Assembly (NCBI GenBank): GCA_950022655.1
Contig: OX465579.1
Span: forward strand, 133,456,118-133,520,117
Source: Alentia gelatinosa
Taxonomy: Eukaryota > Annelida > Polychaeta > Phyllodocida > Polynoidae
Length of the DNA stretch: 64,000 nt
Direction: 5' to 3'
The translations under genes and the position numbers were made by a program. This document shows positions 11,401-20,308 of the stretch, piece after piece. The notes under the pieces were generated by a model. It was not told where the DNA came from. It worked only from the letters and a program-made list of their open reading frames with translations, and did not search any database. Numbering within the stretch: the stretch's first letter is position 1; each line of letters starts with the position of its first letter.

Positions 11401-11586
11401 CCATTAAGGACATATACCCTGCACAGCCTGCGAAAGGCCGCGGCGACGCAGGCCTTCCAGGCCGGAGTCCCTGAACTGGATATACAGAGGTATGGGGGGT
11501 GGCGCTCCAACGCCCACAGAAGCTACATCCGCACCTCGGATGCCAATCGGGTGAATGATTCCCTCCTCAAGTCAATTAACGAGTGA
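8440..11586 (+). CDS. Ngaro ORF2: reverse transcriptase, RNase H and C-terminal tyrosine recombinase core
   Basis: The frame is open for 1048 codons. It begins with GTG; the first ATG is codon 160 (8917), after a low-complexity leader with seven Asn codons (8721-8741). Reverse transcriptase spans about residues 200-530, with the catalytic YLDD at 418-421 (9691-9702). RNase H follows with D578, E609/E611, D637, H677 and D687. The last 180 residues are a tyrosine recombinase catalytic domain: R879, K914, H995-x-x-R998, W1021 (of GGW) and nucleophile Y1029. Between about 10600 and 11040 this frame reads Arg/Pro-rich nonsense, while the recombinase N-terminal domain is encoded in the next frame (10622-11037). 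The 1048-residue translation is therefore not one natural protein. All key catalytic residues are present, so RT/RNase H looks functional. The recombinase needs two frame changes or suffers indels. Confidence 0.85.
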   Translation: MIGAHPNTGCSRVGKPRTPADTGCGTREITRPVTRVTTPDRKRPPATWAEVVSRSCPDTPPSGAPATRGVDGGQATRDAIATAAAPPREEGAVGNNNNNNNTVPHVAGPVGVGHPGPPSDSVAGPSGTADPSTLDFKALEEICRTGIVTAGTRTDPEAFMLHRRKQWPEMDDNAPPAHGHIYRAVRATGLPNAMCSKITLPTDLRLRAWEKYLTAMEGKRELLGFIRYGFPLGYLGPATDTQGVPNHPSATAFPTEVGKFITKELSFSNLLGPFAEAPFTPWCHVSPLMSREKRDSDARRVITDMTFPRDRSVNAYVRKNSVYGEEREHTLPTIDGFVSRLLRSGPSSYMASIDIARAYKNFRCDPLDWPLLCFAWDGGYYCDTAMPFGARASSYHMQCVADTIVEILAGKGVEAAMYLDDLILLSPSKEKAAADFATARELFRELGLPEAREKAQEPSQVVRWLGINIDARNMTLSVPEDKLQDVRQHVAAVARKRSLTKRQLQSVLGKILHVAKCFRPARPFVSKLLEALRGMSGFYLNISSDMRQDLDWFSRFAEGWNGRALIPRGPPTKCITVDACLTRVGGTDGRLAYSAQVCPVADPVNCISELEALNTIYALNTFLTDRDRGTRVEVFCDNMGTVQALTSGRARNKVLAECARQAWMVQARLQVELVYTHIPGILNSVADALSRLHLTSSDYSKAAFYMSSLNLRAVAPCNHASFVPILRLYCRSGATLSPTEGICAAGRGACPRHGRQPAKRSNYIPSVLPEDGRGPPAADRQPTHRVPGVRPGPRPLTSDRSQPSVSPTVAPTAVRREHRGNGGRPRQAGTGRNEEGQGLPAKREASYTYGGPQRRPRRTHGHAPRPVAACLLMFFAALRQSEVAPPTVKSFDPVRHLTRGDVRVTSTHVDVRIKAAKNLQCVGEEKRVSLQPSPDRMSCLLRAVRAMIAAVPTTNDREPFLMNEDRSPITTRCLAKEWDRLIALAGIPLRTYTLHSLRKAAATQAFQAGVPELDIQRYGGWRSNAHRSYIRTSDANRVNDSLLKSINE
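8471..8757. promoter_or_regulatory. Array of seven CACGTG E-boxes inside Ngaro ORF2
   Basis: CACGTG occurs at 8471, 8516, 8577, 8639, 8666, 8699 and 8752 (first base), seven times in 287 bp, where one per about 4 kb is expected. The copies fall in different codon phases and encode different residues, so amino-acid constraint does not explain them. CACGTG is the site for MYC/MAX, USF, TFE and CLOCK-type bHLH factors. The array may be an internal enhancer or promoter of the element. Function is inferred. Confidence 0.45.
10412..11146 (+). CDS. Tyrosine recombinase N-terminal (core-binding) domain, in the +1 frame
   Basis: This frame is open for 244 codons. Homology-like sequence runs from about 10622 (FTADPALRCLQQRA) to about 11037. 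It shows the helical SAM-like core-binding domain seen before the catalytic domain in DIRS/Ngaro recombinases, including TVANQRSAVTTYLAF and a VANHLSHLRSHLRLSG helix. The frame has no upstream ATG: it opens with GTG at 10412, inside RNase H. After LDQ (11030-11038) it turns to nonsense, and the catalytic domain (from PVAACLLMFFAALRQSE) continues in the ORF2 frame. Joining them needs a -1 change (or a missing base) near 11036-11045, plus a +1 entry from RNase H between 10510 and 10622. Entry could be a normal separate-ORF arrangement. The exit looks like a one-base deletion or an assembly error. Confidence 0.8.
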   Translation: MPAKPGWYKRGSRSSWYTRTSRGSSTRSRMPSAGCTSPPVTILKLLFTCPLLTSELSLHVTTPHLCLSSGFTADPALRCLQQRASARQAAARAPGTVANQRSAVTTYLAFCRRMGVDPQQPTVSLLTAYLEYVRDHAPSPATVANHLSHLRSHLRLSGGNIAATEDARVKRALDAMKRDKAYQPNVKPPIPMEALRGVLGGLTATPLDQSRRASSCSSRPCGRAKSRRQPSKASIRSGISHEET

Positions 11587-11636
11587 GCATCATTTTCTCC
11601 CACCCTCCTCTCCACAAACTCTTCATGGACATTTTT

Positions 11637-11972
11637 GGCGTTTTATACACATTGTATAACCATATATACGTATTACATAATACTATTATACATTATACAC
11701 ATGTACTCCTGTAATACATACCACATATGTAATACCTTTTATACAGGCATCACATCTACCTTATGTATATCTTATACATATCTTCAAAATATGTATCCAT
11801 CATATTTACAAATATGTCTTCTTCATATATCATATCTACATATGTATATCCTCTTCCATAAGATATTGTATCATATTTAATATCTTACTTTATATGGACC
11901 TTATAAAATTCAAATAAATTTTATTCGCCCATATCTGTCTTCCACTTTTGTGTTGCGGGTAAGGGGTAATGG
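11637..11972 (+). repeat. B1, internal copy of the 3' split direct repeat
   Basis: 336 bp, very AT-rich, full of short TACATA/TATGTA inversions. It matches B2 (12198-12531) except for two substitutions and a 2-bp AT indel. Its last seven bases, GTAATGG (11966-11972), are also the first seven of A2. That B1-A2 overlap is the fused end expected of a circular intermediate template. Confidence 0.9.
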
Positions 11973-12164
11973 GTAGCTCATGGCCCGTAGGGTCAGGAGC
12001 GGTCATTGCACCACCTAGCGCACTCCCTCCCTACTAGCGCACCCTGCGCGCCCCCGCGTGCGAGTCACGTGAACTAATAGGTCACGTGGCGAAGCACGCC
12101 CCCACGCTCTCTCTCATTCTGTTCCTGCGCTTCACTCCGCTCACACCTACAACCTTTTTTCTCC
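11966..12164 (+). repeat. A2, 3' copy of the 5' split direct repeat
   Basis: 199 bp, one mismatch to A1. It carries two E-boxes (12066-12071 and 12083-12088). The single mismatch (G at 12089) breaks the GTCACGTGAC palindrome present in A1. Confidence 0.9.
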
Positions 12165-12197
12165 CACCCACCCTCACCTTTCTTCCTACTCCCGTAG

Positions 12198-12531
12198 GGC
12201 GTTTTATACACATTGTATAACCATATATACGTATTACATAATACTATTATACATTATACACATGTACTCCTGTAATACATACCACATATGTAATACCTTT
12301 TATACAGGCATCACATCTGCCTTATGTATATCTTATACATATCTTCAAAATATGTATCCATCATATTTACAAATGTCTTCTTCATATATCATATCTACAT
12401 ATGTATATCCTCTTCCATAAGATATTGTATCATATTTAATATCTTACTTTATATGGACCTTATAAAATTCAAATAAATTTTATTCGCCCATATCTGTCTT
12501 CCACTTTTGTGTTGCGGGCAAGGGGTAATGG
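12198..12531 (+). repeat. B2, terminal 3' split direct repeat
   Basis: 334 bp, nearly identical to B1. It ends with GTAATGG at 12525-12531, after which similarity to the B1/A2 junction stops. That marks the 3' end of the element. A 33-bp C/T-rich spacer (12165-12197) separates it from A2. Confidence 0.9.
12525..12531. other. GTAATGG recombination core / 3' insertion junction
   Basis: The same heptamer stands at 6983-6989 (5' end), 11966-11972 (B1/A2 junction) and here. This is the pattern expected of the crossover core used by a tyrosine recombinase: a short identity between circle and target, with no duplication. The predicted empty site is the left flank ending TTTTGA, one GTAATGG, then TGCCCTG. 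Confidence 0.65.
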
Positions 12532-15480
12532 TGCCCTGTATAAACACAGTGATAGTTCAGTCGCAGGATAATACAGTTATTACATTTTGTCTTATTGGAG
12601 GTTCGATGAACTAGATCCGTGAGCAACGTTGGGCCTGGGGGTATTTCTTTTATAATACATGTGTATTTCCTTATTGATGTCAAATAGAATGCAGTGTTAA
12701 TCACAGTATATACACTACCAATATGTTCACATAAATGATTTAATTCAGCATTTCTTAAGATTCTTTACGCAATGGAATCTCTGGGGATGACACCAAATAT
12801 AGAGGAACAGTGAGTTGGGTCGTTTTTCTTTGTCTGAACTTAACCAGTGCCACACTTACTCTTCAAATATGATTTAGAGTAACACAAAAATCATAAGAAA
12901 AAAAGAGGAACATAAATACAGTTCACATTATACAATACTAGTCAATTTGAAATCCAATTCATTAGCCAATTGTAGTTCCGATAAGGATGTCACTAAAATA
13001 AAGCAAGTAATACAAAAATAAATTACAAATACTTTGTCCTGGACAATAAAGTAGCAAACACAGACAATAAGATTACGCACATGACTCGCAGTTAGACCAT
13101 ATTCTTATACCCAACTCAAATGATTTATACAAAAGCCAAAAATAAACGAATCCCGTTATATGTCCAACCAGTAACATAACCGCCATAGAGAAGTCCACTG
13201 GTACTCTCCAAGAGCTGCTGGTATCCGAGGATGGGCACCCCCTGTGACCAGATATTCCACTAGGGGAGGGAAACCTTCTTGGGTACGGGAGATCTCGTGG
13301 CTCAACGGGAGGAGTGCCTCACCCTGTCCCAAGCTGTGGGCGAGACGGTAACAGTGCAAAAGATATTTCTTTTCAAAGAACAACTTGCTACATTTCACGC
13401 AGCTGTGATGAGAATATAATAGCATTGAGTTTATAGATTAATAATGCCTAATCATATTATCATATAAAACCCATTTTTAAGTGGTTTCATATTTGTCAAA
13501 CCAACAGACCTTCTAAGACTGGTCGCTCTATTTTAGCCTTATTGGCATCCTCAGATCTCATGAAAACCCTCCAGTAACTTCTCCGTTTTATTCACATTCA
13601 GGACGCAACCATAGTTTCCTTCACTGATCGCTGGTGATAGGTTGAGCAACTGATTAAAGCGTGATCTGCATAATTACATCAGTTCTCGATCTGGCGTGTT
13701 AAATGAATTAAGTCGAGTTCCTTCTCGCTCGCTCATCCAGCTTAGACCTAAGGCGAGCAGCACCGTGCACCGGCGAGTAGTACACGAGGATTGGATCCCG
13801 CTTCATTCCCAGTGGAGGGCCCTGCTCTATAAATTGCCACTCCACCTCCTCTAAACCTCTTCCTCGCCCTCTCTAACCGCCTCGCACCGCTTCCCACGTC
13901 CCTAATTCCTCACGTTCCTCTCACACACGTAGGCACTCTCCAAGCAGGAATAGCTCTGTAATGCTTTATCACTGCTTCTTTGTCAGCTATTAGCTTGAGG
14001 GTGACGTCTGTATATATAAATATCCAAAGGTTAGGGAGCCCTGGATAGCTCCCTCCCCCCCCCCCCCCCCCCCGCACACACACACACCTTCTCACATATG
14101 CTACACACTGGTCATGCTGTTGGCTGGCGTGTCATCTCCTATTATCTGCCCACTGTACAGTGATGTTTCATGTACCACCAAATAGGTGGAAGTCATATTA
14201 CTGTGAAGGAGTCACAATTGGGTTTCTGTATACTTCAGTAGACATTTGACTTACTACTCATGGGTTCCCTATCAGTAAACATATCCTAGTATAGATCAAT
14301 ATAGACAAACAGTTTCCATACACAAAATGTGGCGGCTTAAGGCAGCTTAAAGCAGAATATCATCTTTACTATGACGGTATTTTAGTGATAATCCATTACG
14401 ATTGTTTCATTTAGCAGACATACGGTCGATGCATGTTACGGCATGTGAAATCTTTGATGATACTCGACCGGGACATTTTTATTCTTCTGTTTCTATATTC
14501 TGCTTGCCTTCTTGAGACAAACCATATTCAATCGCATAAAGTCAGTCTGGTCAAAAACCTCTGTGACACTTATGATTATTGGGTAGCAAAGGTCACGGTT
14601 ATCGATTTCAATGTGAAAATATTAAATTCGAGACCCGCACTTTCTTCCTATAATCACGAAATTGGATACGGTCTGTGCTATGATAGGCTCACAACTTAGT
14701 AATTGATTCGGTGAAATACAGAATCAGACTGGCGCCACATGCATCGTCACGTATGCCTTTTGGGTATTAAAAAGAGTATCGAACCGTACATGACCAGAGA
14801 GAAATGTTTGACACTGATTGATGGGGCGATGTGCGCGTGACGTGGCGTGACATGACGTCATCACTACGTGCGTCTCGGTGAGCTTACCATCCCGGGTGAC
14901 ACTTAACGGTGATCAGGCCTCACGTCCCGCAATATTGGATCCAAAACAATCCCGTAAGTGACTTAGGATAAACAGAGGTTTCAGGTAGACTGATGTGAGA
15001 AACAAAGTATAGGCTATATCGAGGTTAGAGTCTGAGACTTGCGATTCTGAATTCCAAACGAGTCCCATGGTTGGTTAACTGGCCATGAAGCTTCCTATTT
15101 ATAAATCATGTTTGTTGAGAACAAGACCTTTATCTGTAGCAAGCTCTATCGTCGGTATAATCCATTTGATTCAATAGAACAAATTGTATATTTCAAGAAC
15201 TTCTAATAAGAATCGTTGCAGTTCTGACAATGGAATCAATCGGGAAAACACAATAAGGATAGTAATGACTCGTTGTTAAATTTGCCTGTTTTGATCCTCT
15301 GAGCTGGGATCGTTCAATGATGGAACAATTACTTGCAGAAATGTGAATAAGCGACGATTAAATTCTCAGTAACGATTCCTGATGTTTTCCAATAAGTCAC
15401 ACTTTCCCATAAAGTGTGCCATACGTAACGTCAACAAGGTCCATAGTACTCTAGGCAGCCTATTGATTCATCAGAGGCGG
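12532..15480. other. Gene-free stretch right of the Ngaro element
   Basis: No exon is recognised. It contains a C19 run (14055-14073) followed directly by a short (CA)n tract (14075-14088). A TATAAATT motif sits in a C/T-rich context near 13828. A tRNA A-box-like TGGCTCAACGGG lies at about 13300-13311 without a convincing B box. TGACGTCA (a CRE site) occurs near 14853-14860. None of these is enough to call a gene. Confidence 0.45.
14055..14088. repeat. C19 homopolymer plus (CA)n microsatellite
   Basis: Nineteen consecutive C (14055-14073), one G, then seven CA units. It is the longest C run on this side of the window, equalled only by 26823-26841. Confidence 0.9.
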
Positions 15481-15547
15481 TTTGCGCGGGAAAACCCATT
15501 AGCCACTGCAGACGACATTTGAATAATCAACTTAGCCTCCGCCTTTG

Positions 15548-15916
15548 TGACGTCACACCGCCGACGCTCTCATGTTACAAATTCAATATAGCCCACATTC
15601 ACCACCTCTTGATGCCCCCGAACATGCCCCTTTCTTTTCACCTATAAAAGCGACCGACTTTCGCTTACGAGGCGTACGTTTCTTTATCAGCATTATTCCC
15701 CAAAGGGAATTTTCCCGCCATTTTTTATCACCGGAAGTAGATTCATGCGAGCGGTCAACAATGGCTGGGCGGAACGCTTTGAGCCCTTCATGGGGATCAC
15801 GTGATTGCGGTGTCGTACTGTGTGCTTTTCGTCACGTGACTTGAACGAGGTGCCATCTTCAATAACGCGGGGCCGCGCACCCTGCTGACCCTACGTGGTG
15901 CCAGTAGTCTCGCGAG
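15548..15916. promoter_or_regulatory. Housekeeping-type promoter motif cluster
   Basis: Seven well-known animal promoter motifs lie in 370 bp: CRE TGACGTCA (15548-15555), TATAAAAG (15643-15650), ETS/GABP CCGGAAGT (15731-15738), E-boxes CACGTG (15798-15803 and 15833-15838, the latter inside GTCACGTGAC), YY1-like GCCATCTTC (15852-15860) and TCTCGCGAG (15908-15916). CCGGAAGT, CACGTGAC, GCCATCTT and TCTCGCGAG are hallmarks of CpG-type housekeeping promoters, and the block is richer in CpG than its surroundings. I cannot identify the first exon on either side. Open frames across it (15572-15844 plus, 15859-16062 minus) match nothing I know. Direction is undetermined. Confidence 0.55.
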
Positions 15917-15949
15917 GAATGGCGAGATGACAATATAATGCCGAAGCTG

Positions 15950-18600
15950 GTCTCGAGAACCTCTCGAGCCTCCTTTGTTCTGGGTGCCAGGCGTTTCTTA
16001 AGCCGGTGACTATGTCTCTGACTAAAGCGGACACAGACATAAAGAACTCCCCGTGCTACCAAACTCAGACTACTTTGTAAAACTATGGGCTGTCCAACAA
16101 AATAAAGTGAGACTCGCTCCCTTAGTTCCTCGGCACAGTTAGGTAAAAATTAACCGAGCGATGTACTCTAGAGGGGTCGTCGGATTTTACACAATTTCAG
16201 CTTTGATATTGGTGGTTTAAACAAACAGATCAACCATCGTTGTCTCCTTACCTAATGAGGTTATCAGGAAGCGTCATAGTCTAAATATAACGGCAAACAT
16301 GTATACTAAGTTTTTACTTCTATCGAGGTGGTCTTTCTCGGCAAATGGAACCCACCCGTCCTGGGATACGGATCATAGTATCTTGGTGTATGTAGACGGG
16401 GCCAAGTAAAACAATCATGGTCAAACATGCGTGGAGGCGGAATCGTCGTATACACGCAGAATTTACGGATTTCCGAACCTCACCCCAACCCCCTCCCGAT
16501 CTTTTAGGCTAGAACAATTGGGTAACAATATCAGAAAGAACCTTAATGTAAGTACTATTGCACTAAGTGAATCCAAAGTAGAACTATATCTGATAAATGA
16601 TATTGACCTATGGCGTCTGTACACGTTCTTTATCTCACCCCTGGTATCCCCCCCCCCCCATAGACTTAACATTGGGAACTCATACTCAATGCCCATGGAG
16701 TATTGTAAAAAAAAAAAAAACCACAAAAAAACAAGGTCAGAAGAAATCTGAACCGCACTTGTTCCATAGCCGCTCAATGTTCTCCATTCACTTTGGTTTG
16801 CTACATCATCTCTCTCAGTTTTGCCTTGTGAGATTACTATACAAAAGACATGTCTTATTTTCAGTGGCTACGGATCTTGAAGCAGTTCATTCTGATTATC
16901 TAATGATTTTCTGGTATATAATGATGGGGTACAGGGTTAGGGTGCCTGAATGAAATCTATTACTCATTGTTCTGGTGTGATTAAACGTACCGAGTTAAAA
17001 AAACAACTCGGGATAGATTTCATTCAGCATCCTAACCCTGTCTTCATATGGTACTGGTCAGGAGACATAAACACCGGTATCATTAGGATATCGGCTTACC
17101 AGAAGCCCCACATAGAGAGAGCTCTACCAAAAGGGGGGCGCTTAAAGGGGGGCGTCCACCAACCAAGACAAGGTTACAACAAGCGCCGACAAGAAAGTTC
17201 CCATTGGCACTTGTCCCAGCCTTGTCGTGAGAAGGGGGACTTTACAACAGCGTTTGTCCCCGCGTCGTACGTACGAGGCACGACCACAACTAGCTTAATC
17301 TATATCACATTACCGCTGCACTAATCTGATAAATCCGACCGAGGAGTGTACAGCAATGGTGGTGGATGTAGGTGTCATTGTGATGGGTGACGACACGGGA
17401 CCACATTGCATCAAGATCTGGAGTTTGCCTGGGTTAAGTCAGAGATTACGTAGCTGTCCAGGCTTTTTTCGTTATTTGGCACAAAAAGGTGTACAATAGA
17501 GGCCTCTCCTCAGCAGGTATTTTGGCCGTCTCAAATAACGATTACATTGTCTTCTTCATTGAACAAGCCGCTATATCTTGGGATATACAATATGTACATT
17601 CTAAGATGAAATGAATGTTATGAACGATTAGGAATACTTTGATCTGGTACTGCTCTACTCATCTTGTCATATTTAGTATATTGTATACAACTTGTTTCTG
17701 ATATGCTTTTCCCCAGATGTAGTTAGTAGATATCCACCTTCGGCATATAGAAATATTGACGTATCCCGGAGATGGATTCGGATTTATCCCACCCCTAATT
17801 AATGGAAAAATATAATACTCTTCAGCTCTAACGGTGCAAGGTACAATGGTATGATGGTATGCTGGTATGTAGGGACACGTAAGTATGAAGGTATGTCGGG
17901 GATATGTCGATATAATGATATGTTGGTTTGTCTATATGTCGGTATGTAGATGTGTCATGGACTGTGTCAGAATGACCGTGCGTCCATTAAAACTGATGTA
18001 AAAAAACCAATTTTATATTAGTTATGTTCGGTAGAAACTACAGAACTGTTGTGATTTCGATGATATACACCGTTTGCTCTGTTATTTGAAATATGTATTG
18101 AAACACTTAAAGAAATCAAATAACCCGATAATGTGACTGTTAACAACTCGATATCCAAATATATAAGTATCATAGTTATTTGTCTTCAGAAAGAAAAAAA
18201 GAAAGACAAAACCGGCTTCATGGCACTTCAATAGTAGGTGAGTGTTGATATCATAAAAAGGAACACAGAGTAGTGCTCAATCTGAAAAGATGTTTTATAT
18301 AATAAATCAATGACCACTCCCTCTCAGGAGAAAAGCAAAACCAGATATCATAAACAACCATCAGAGAATTGGTAGAATATATTGTTCTCAAAGGCAACGA
18401 AAGGTTTTTTCAGTGTGGGGAGTTATAAGCCGTGATTAGAGGGATATCTATGCAATCCGACAGAAATAAACTTTGCTAGGGGTGCAAATTGGCGACCAGT
18501 AGGTAATACGTTTCCGGGAATAGGACCCGATATCCACCTTCCATTGCCGGCATTAGGAAAGGGAGTAATATCTAATCCATCAAATATTGCTAGGAGAATG
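15950..18600. other. Non-coding stretch with simple repeats
   Basis: No gene is seen. Contents are a C12 run (16648-16659), an A14 run near 16709-16722, the hairpin element at 16931-17041, a near-duplicated GGGGGGCG pair at about 17134-17154, and a degenerate GGTATGNT-type tandem at about 17845-17955. The remainder is AT-rich and anonymous. Confidence 0.45.
16931..17041. mobile_element. 111-bp fold-back element with a second hairpin nested in the loop
   Basis: The arm 16931-16960 (ACAGGGTTAGGGTGCCTGAA...) pairs with 17013-17041 with only a substitution and a one-base indel over 30 bases. The loop holds an independent hairpin, CCGAGTT...AACTCGG (16990-17011). No coding capacity. It resembles a very short MITE or a cruciform-forming sequence. 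No clear target duplication is visible. Confidence 0.6.
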
Positions 18601-18626
18601 TGCTTTAGATATTATTTTTGTCACTA

Positions 18627-19345
18627 AAGAAGAAGAAGAAGAAGAAGAAGAAGAAGAAGAAGAAGAAGAAGAAGAAGAAGAAGAAGAAGAAGAAGAAGAA
18701 GAAGAAGAAGAAGAAGAAGAAGAAGAAGAAGAAGAAGAAGAAGAAGAAGAAGAAGAAGAAGAAGAAGAAGAAGAAGAAGAAGAAGAAGAAGAAGAAGAAG
18801 AAGAAGAAGAAGAAGAAGAAGAACAAGAAGAAGAACAAGAACAAGAAGAAGAAGAACAAGAACAAGAACAAGAACAAGAACAAGAACAAGAACAAGAACA
18901 AGAAGAACAAGAACAAGAACAAGAACAAGAAGAACAAGAACAAGAAGAACAAGAACAAGAACAAGAAGAACAAGAACAAGAAGAACAAGAACAAGAAGAA
19001 CAAGAAGAACAAGAAGAAGAACAAGAACAAGAAGAAGAACAAGAAGAACAAGAACAAGAACAAGAAGAAGAACAAGAACAAGAACAAGAAGAAGAAGAAC
19101 AAGAACAAGACCAAGAACAACAAGAACAAGAAGAACAAGAACAAGAAGAACAAGAAGAACAAGAAGAACAAGAAGAACAAGAAGAACAAGAAGAACAAGA
19201 AGAACAAGAAGAACAAGAAGAACAAGAAAAAGAAGAAAAAGAAGAACAACAACAAGAACAACAACAACAACAACAATAACAACAAAAACAACAACAACAA
19301 GATCAAGAACAAGAAGATGAATACGAGAACAAGAACAAGATTATG
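18627..19345. repeat. Long GAA/CAA microsatellite with ordered internal gradient
   Basis: About 700 bp of trinucleotide repeat. From about 18627 to 18822 it is pure GAA (some 65 units). From there to about 19140 CAA units are interspersed. From about 19145 to 19227 a regular 9-bp higher-order unit, GAAGAACAA, repeats about nine times. It then becomes CAA-rich and decays by 19345. The whole plus strand is almost pyrimidine-free in the GAA part. All six frames are open and give Glu/Gln, Lys/Asn or Phe/Leu runs, which I do not regard as proteins. Confidence 0.95.
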
Positions 19346-19519
19346 AATGACAACAGAAATGGTAATGCAATCAACAAGATATTCCATAAATCTCCTGTTG
19401 GACGAGCCAGTTTTATATCATCTACACCTGGGTCTACAAAGTCAGCCAACAATACAAATCAGAATCAATTCAGCCCGCCTTATATTTACACCACGCAACG
19501 ACCTACTGTCACGTCACAC

Positions 19520-20308
19520 TTTTTTTTTTTTTTTTTTTTTTATTTACTTCAAGTCAACATCTAGCTGAACGCTAGTTCTTCCTGTTGTACAATACAGTCT
19601 CGTTTGGTCCTTGTTACATCGAGTTCATGAAAAGGTATGGTATAATGAGATGAATGAGATGATAGATGTGCATCCAATATACTTTTTTAATCCTACTCTT
19701 GTTACATCCTCCAACCAATCAATATTACCAGTATAAGGATTGACAGTTCTTGTGCTATATAAACTTTTGTACACCTTGTAGTTATGTACCCATGCATTTT
19801 TGTGGTCATATTTGCTCATATACTCTACCTCAAGGCCAGAATTATGTTACACATTCACAAAACACAGTGTACGGTATACTACCATTCTTTCAAGTTAGAT
19901 GTCTCGTTGTTCTCTGCTACCTCAAGGCCAACAGAAATTTTAGATTACCTACCTGAGATAGTACATACAGTACAATACTTTGGATACAACTCGTGTTATT
20001 TTATTATTAATTGTATTGATCTTTTGAAACACGCTAATGTGTCGAGTTTTTGTACGTCAGCGTCTAGTTTATTCCATTCCTCAATGCCTCTGTATTCGGT
20101 AGATTTTTCATATTTAGTAGTTCTATGCCGGTAAGTTCTAAACCTTATTTTTTCGTCACTTCGTGTATTCCTCCTCCTGTAATCTACATTTTGATCCAAT
20201 TTTGTTCGTTTATACATTAATTTTAATAGCTGCCTCTTACGCCGAACAGCCAGTGGTTCTACTCCTGTTAACTTATGTAATCGATCTATCGAAGTTCTTG
20301 CTTGGTTA
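19520..20308 (-). mobile_element. 5'-truncated LINE (CR1/Jockey-like) with poly(A) tail
   Basis: On the minus strand the copy starts inside the reverse transcriptase C-terminus (about 20308), ends its ORF at 19996, has a 454-base 3' UTR and finishes in A22 (T22 at 19520-19541) preceded by an AATAAA-like signal. The UTR contains two copies of a GGCCTTGAGGTAG motif. The flanks are similar, ACTGTCACGTCAC (from 19505) and ACTGTCGTCACGTTAC (from 20309), consistent with an imperfect target duplication. The severe 5' truncation is typical of target-primed reverse transcription. Confidence 0.75.
19996..20304 (-). pseudogene. LINE reverse transcriptase C-terminal fragment
   Basis: An uninterrupted frame of about 102 codons. 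It shows the standard C-terminal block of non-LTR reverse transcriptases of the CR1/L2/Jockey type: LDRLHKLTG-like (IDRLHKLTGVEPLAVRRKRQ), RNTRS, YRHRTTKYEKS, YRGIEEWNKLDADVQ, then a CFKRS segment before the stop. In the family this region follows the thumb and ends the ORF2 protein. There is no stop inside, so the copy is fairly young, but it lacks endonuclease and catalytic RT and cannot move by itself. Confidence 0.8.

Larger units (their letters stand above)
6983..12531 (+). mobile_element. Ngaro-like tyrosine-recombinase retrotransposon (DIRS order), near complete
   Basis: This is a 5.55-kb element with the split direct repeat structure of Ngaro/PAT elements: A1 (6983-7181), coding interior, B1 (11637-11972), A2 (11966-12164), B2 (12198-12531). 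Every junction shares GTAATGG. The coding region runs Gag-like ORF, then RT with YLDD and RNase H, then tyrosine recombinase. No methyltransferase-like domain sits between RNase H and recombinase, which favours Ngaro over DIRS1/PAT. Such elements replicate through a DNA circle that the recombinase inserts, leaving no target duplication, and none is seen here. A1/A2 differ at one of 199 bases. B1/B2 differ by two substitutions and one 2-bp indel. The insertion is therefore young. The interior is clearly GC-richer than its AT-rich flanks. Confidence 0.92.

Noticed and set aside
13290..13345. TGGCTCAACGGGAGGAGTG as a tRNA or SINE A box
   Set aside because: No acceptable B box follows at a suitable distance and no cloverleaf can be drawn.
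15572..15844. 90-codon plus-strand frame across the promoter cluster, with MAGRNALSPSWGSRD
   Set aside because: It overlaps transcription-factor motifs, has no recognisable domain, and ends without a splice donor I can support.
18587..19387. Long open frames encoding poly-Glu/Gln, poly-Lys/Asn and poly-Phe/Leu
   Set aside because: They are translations of the GAA/CAA microsatellite in different frames. There is no flanking conserved sequence or splice evidence.
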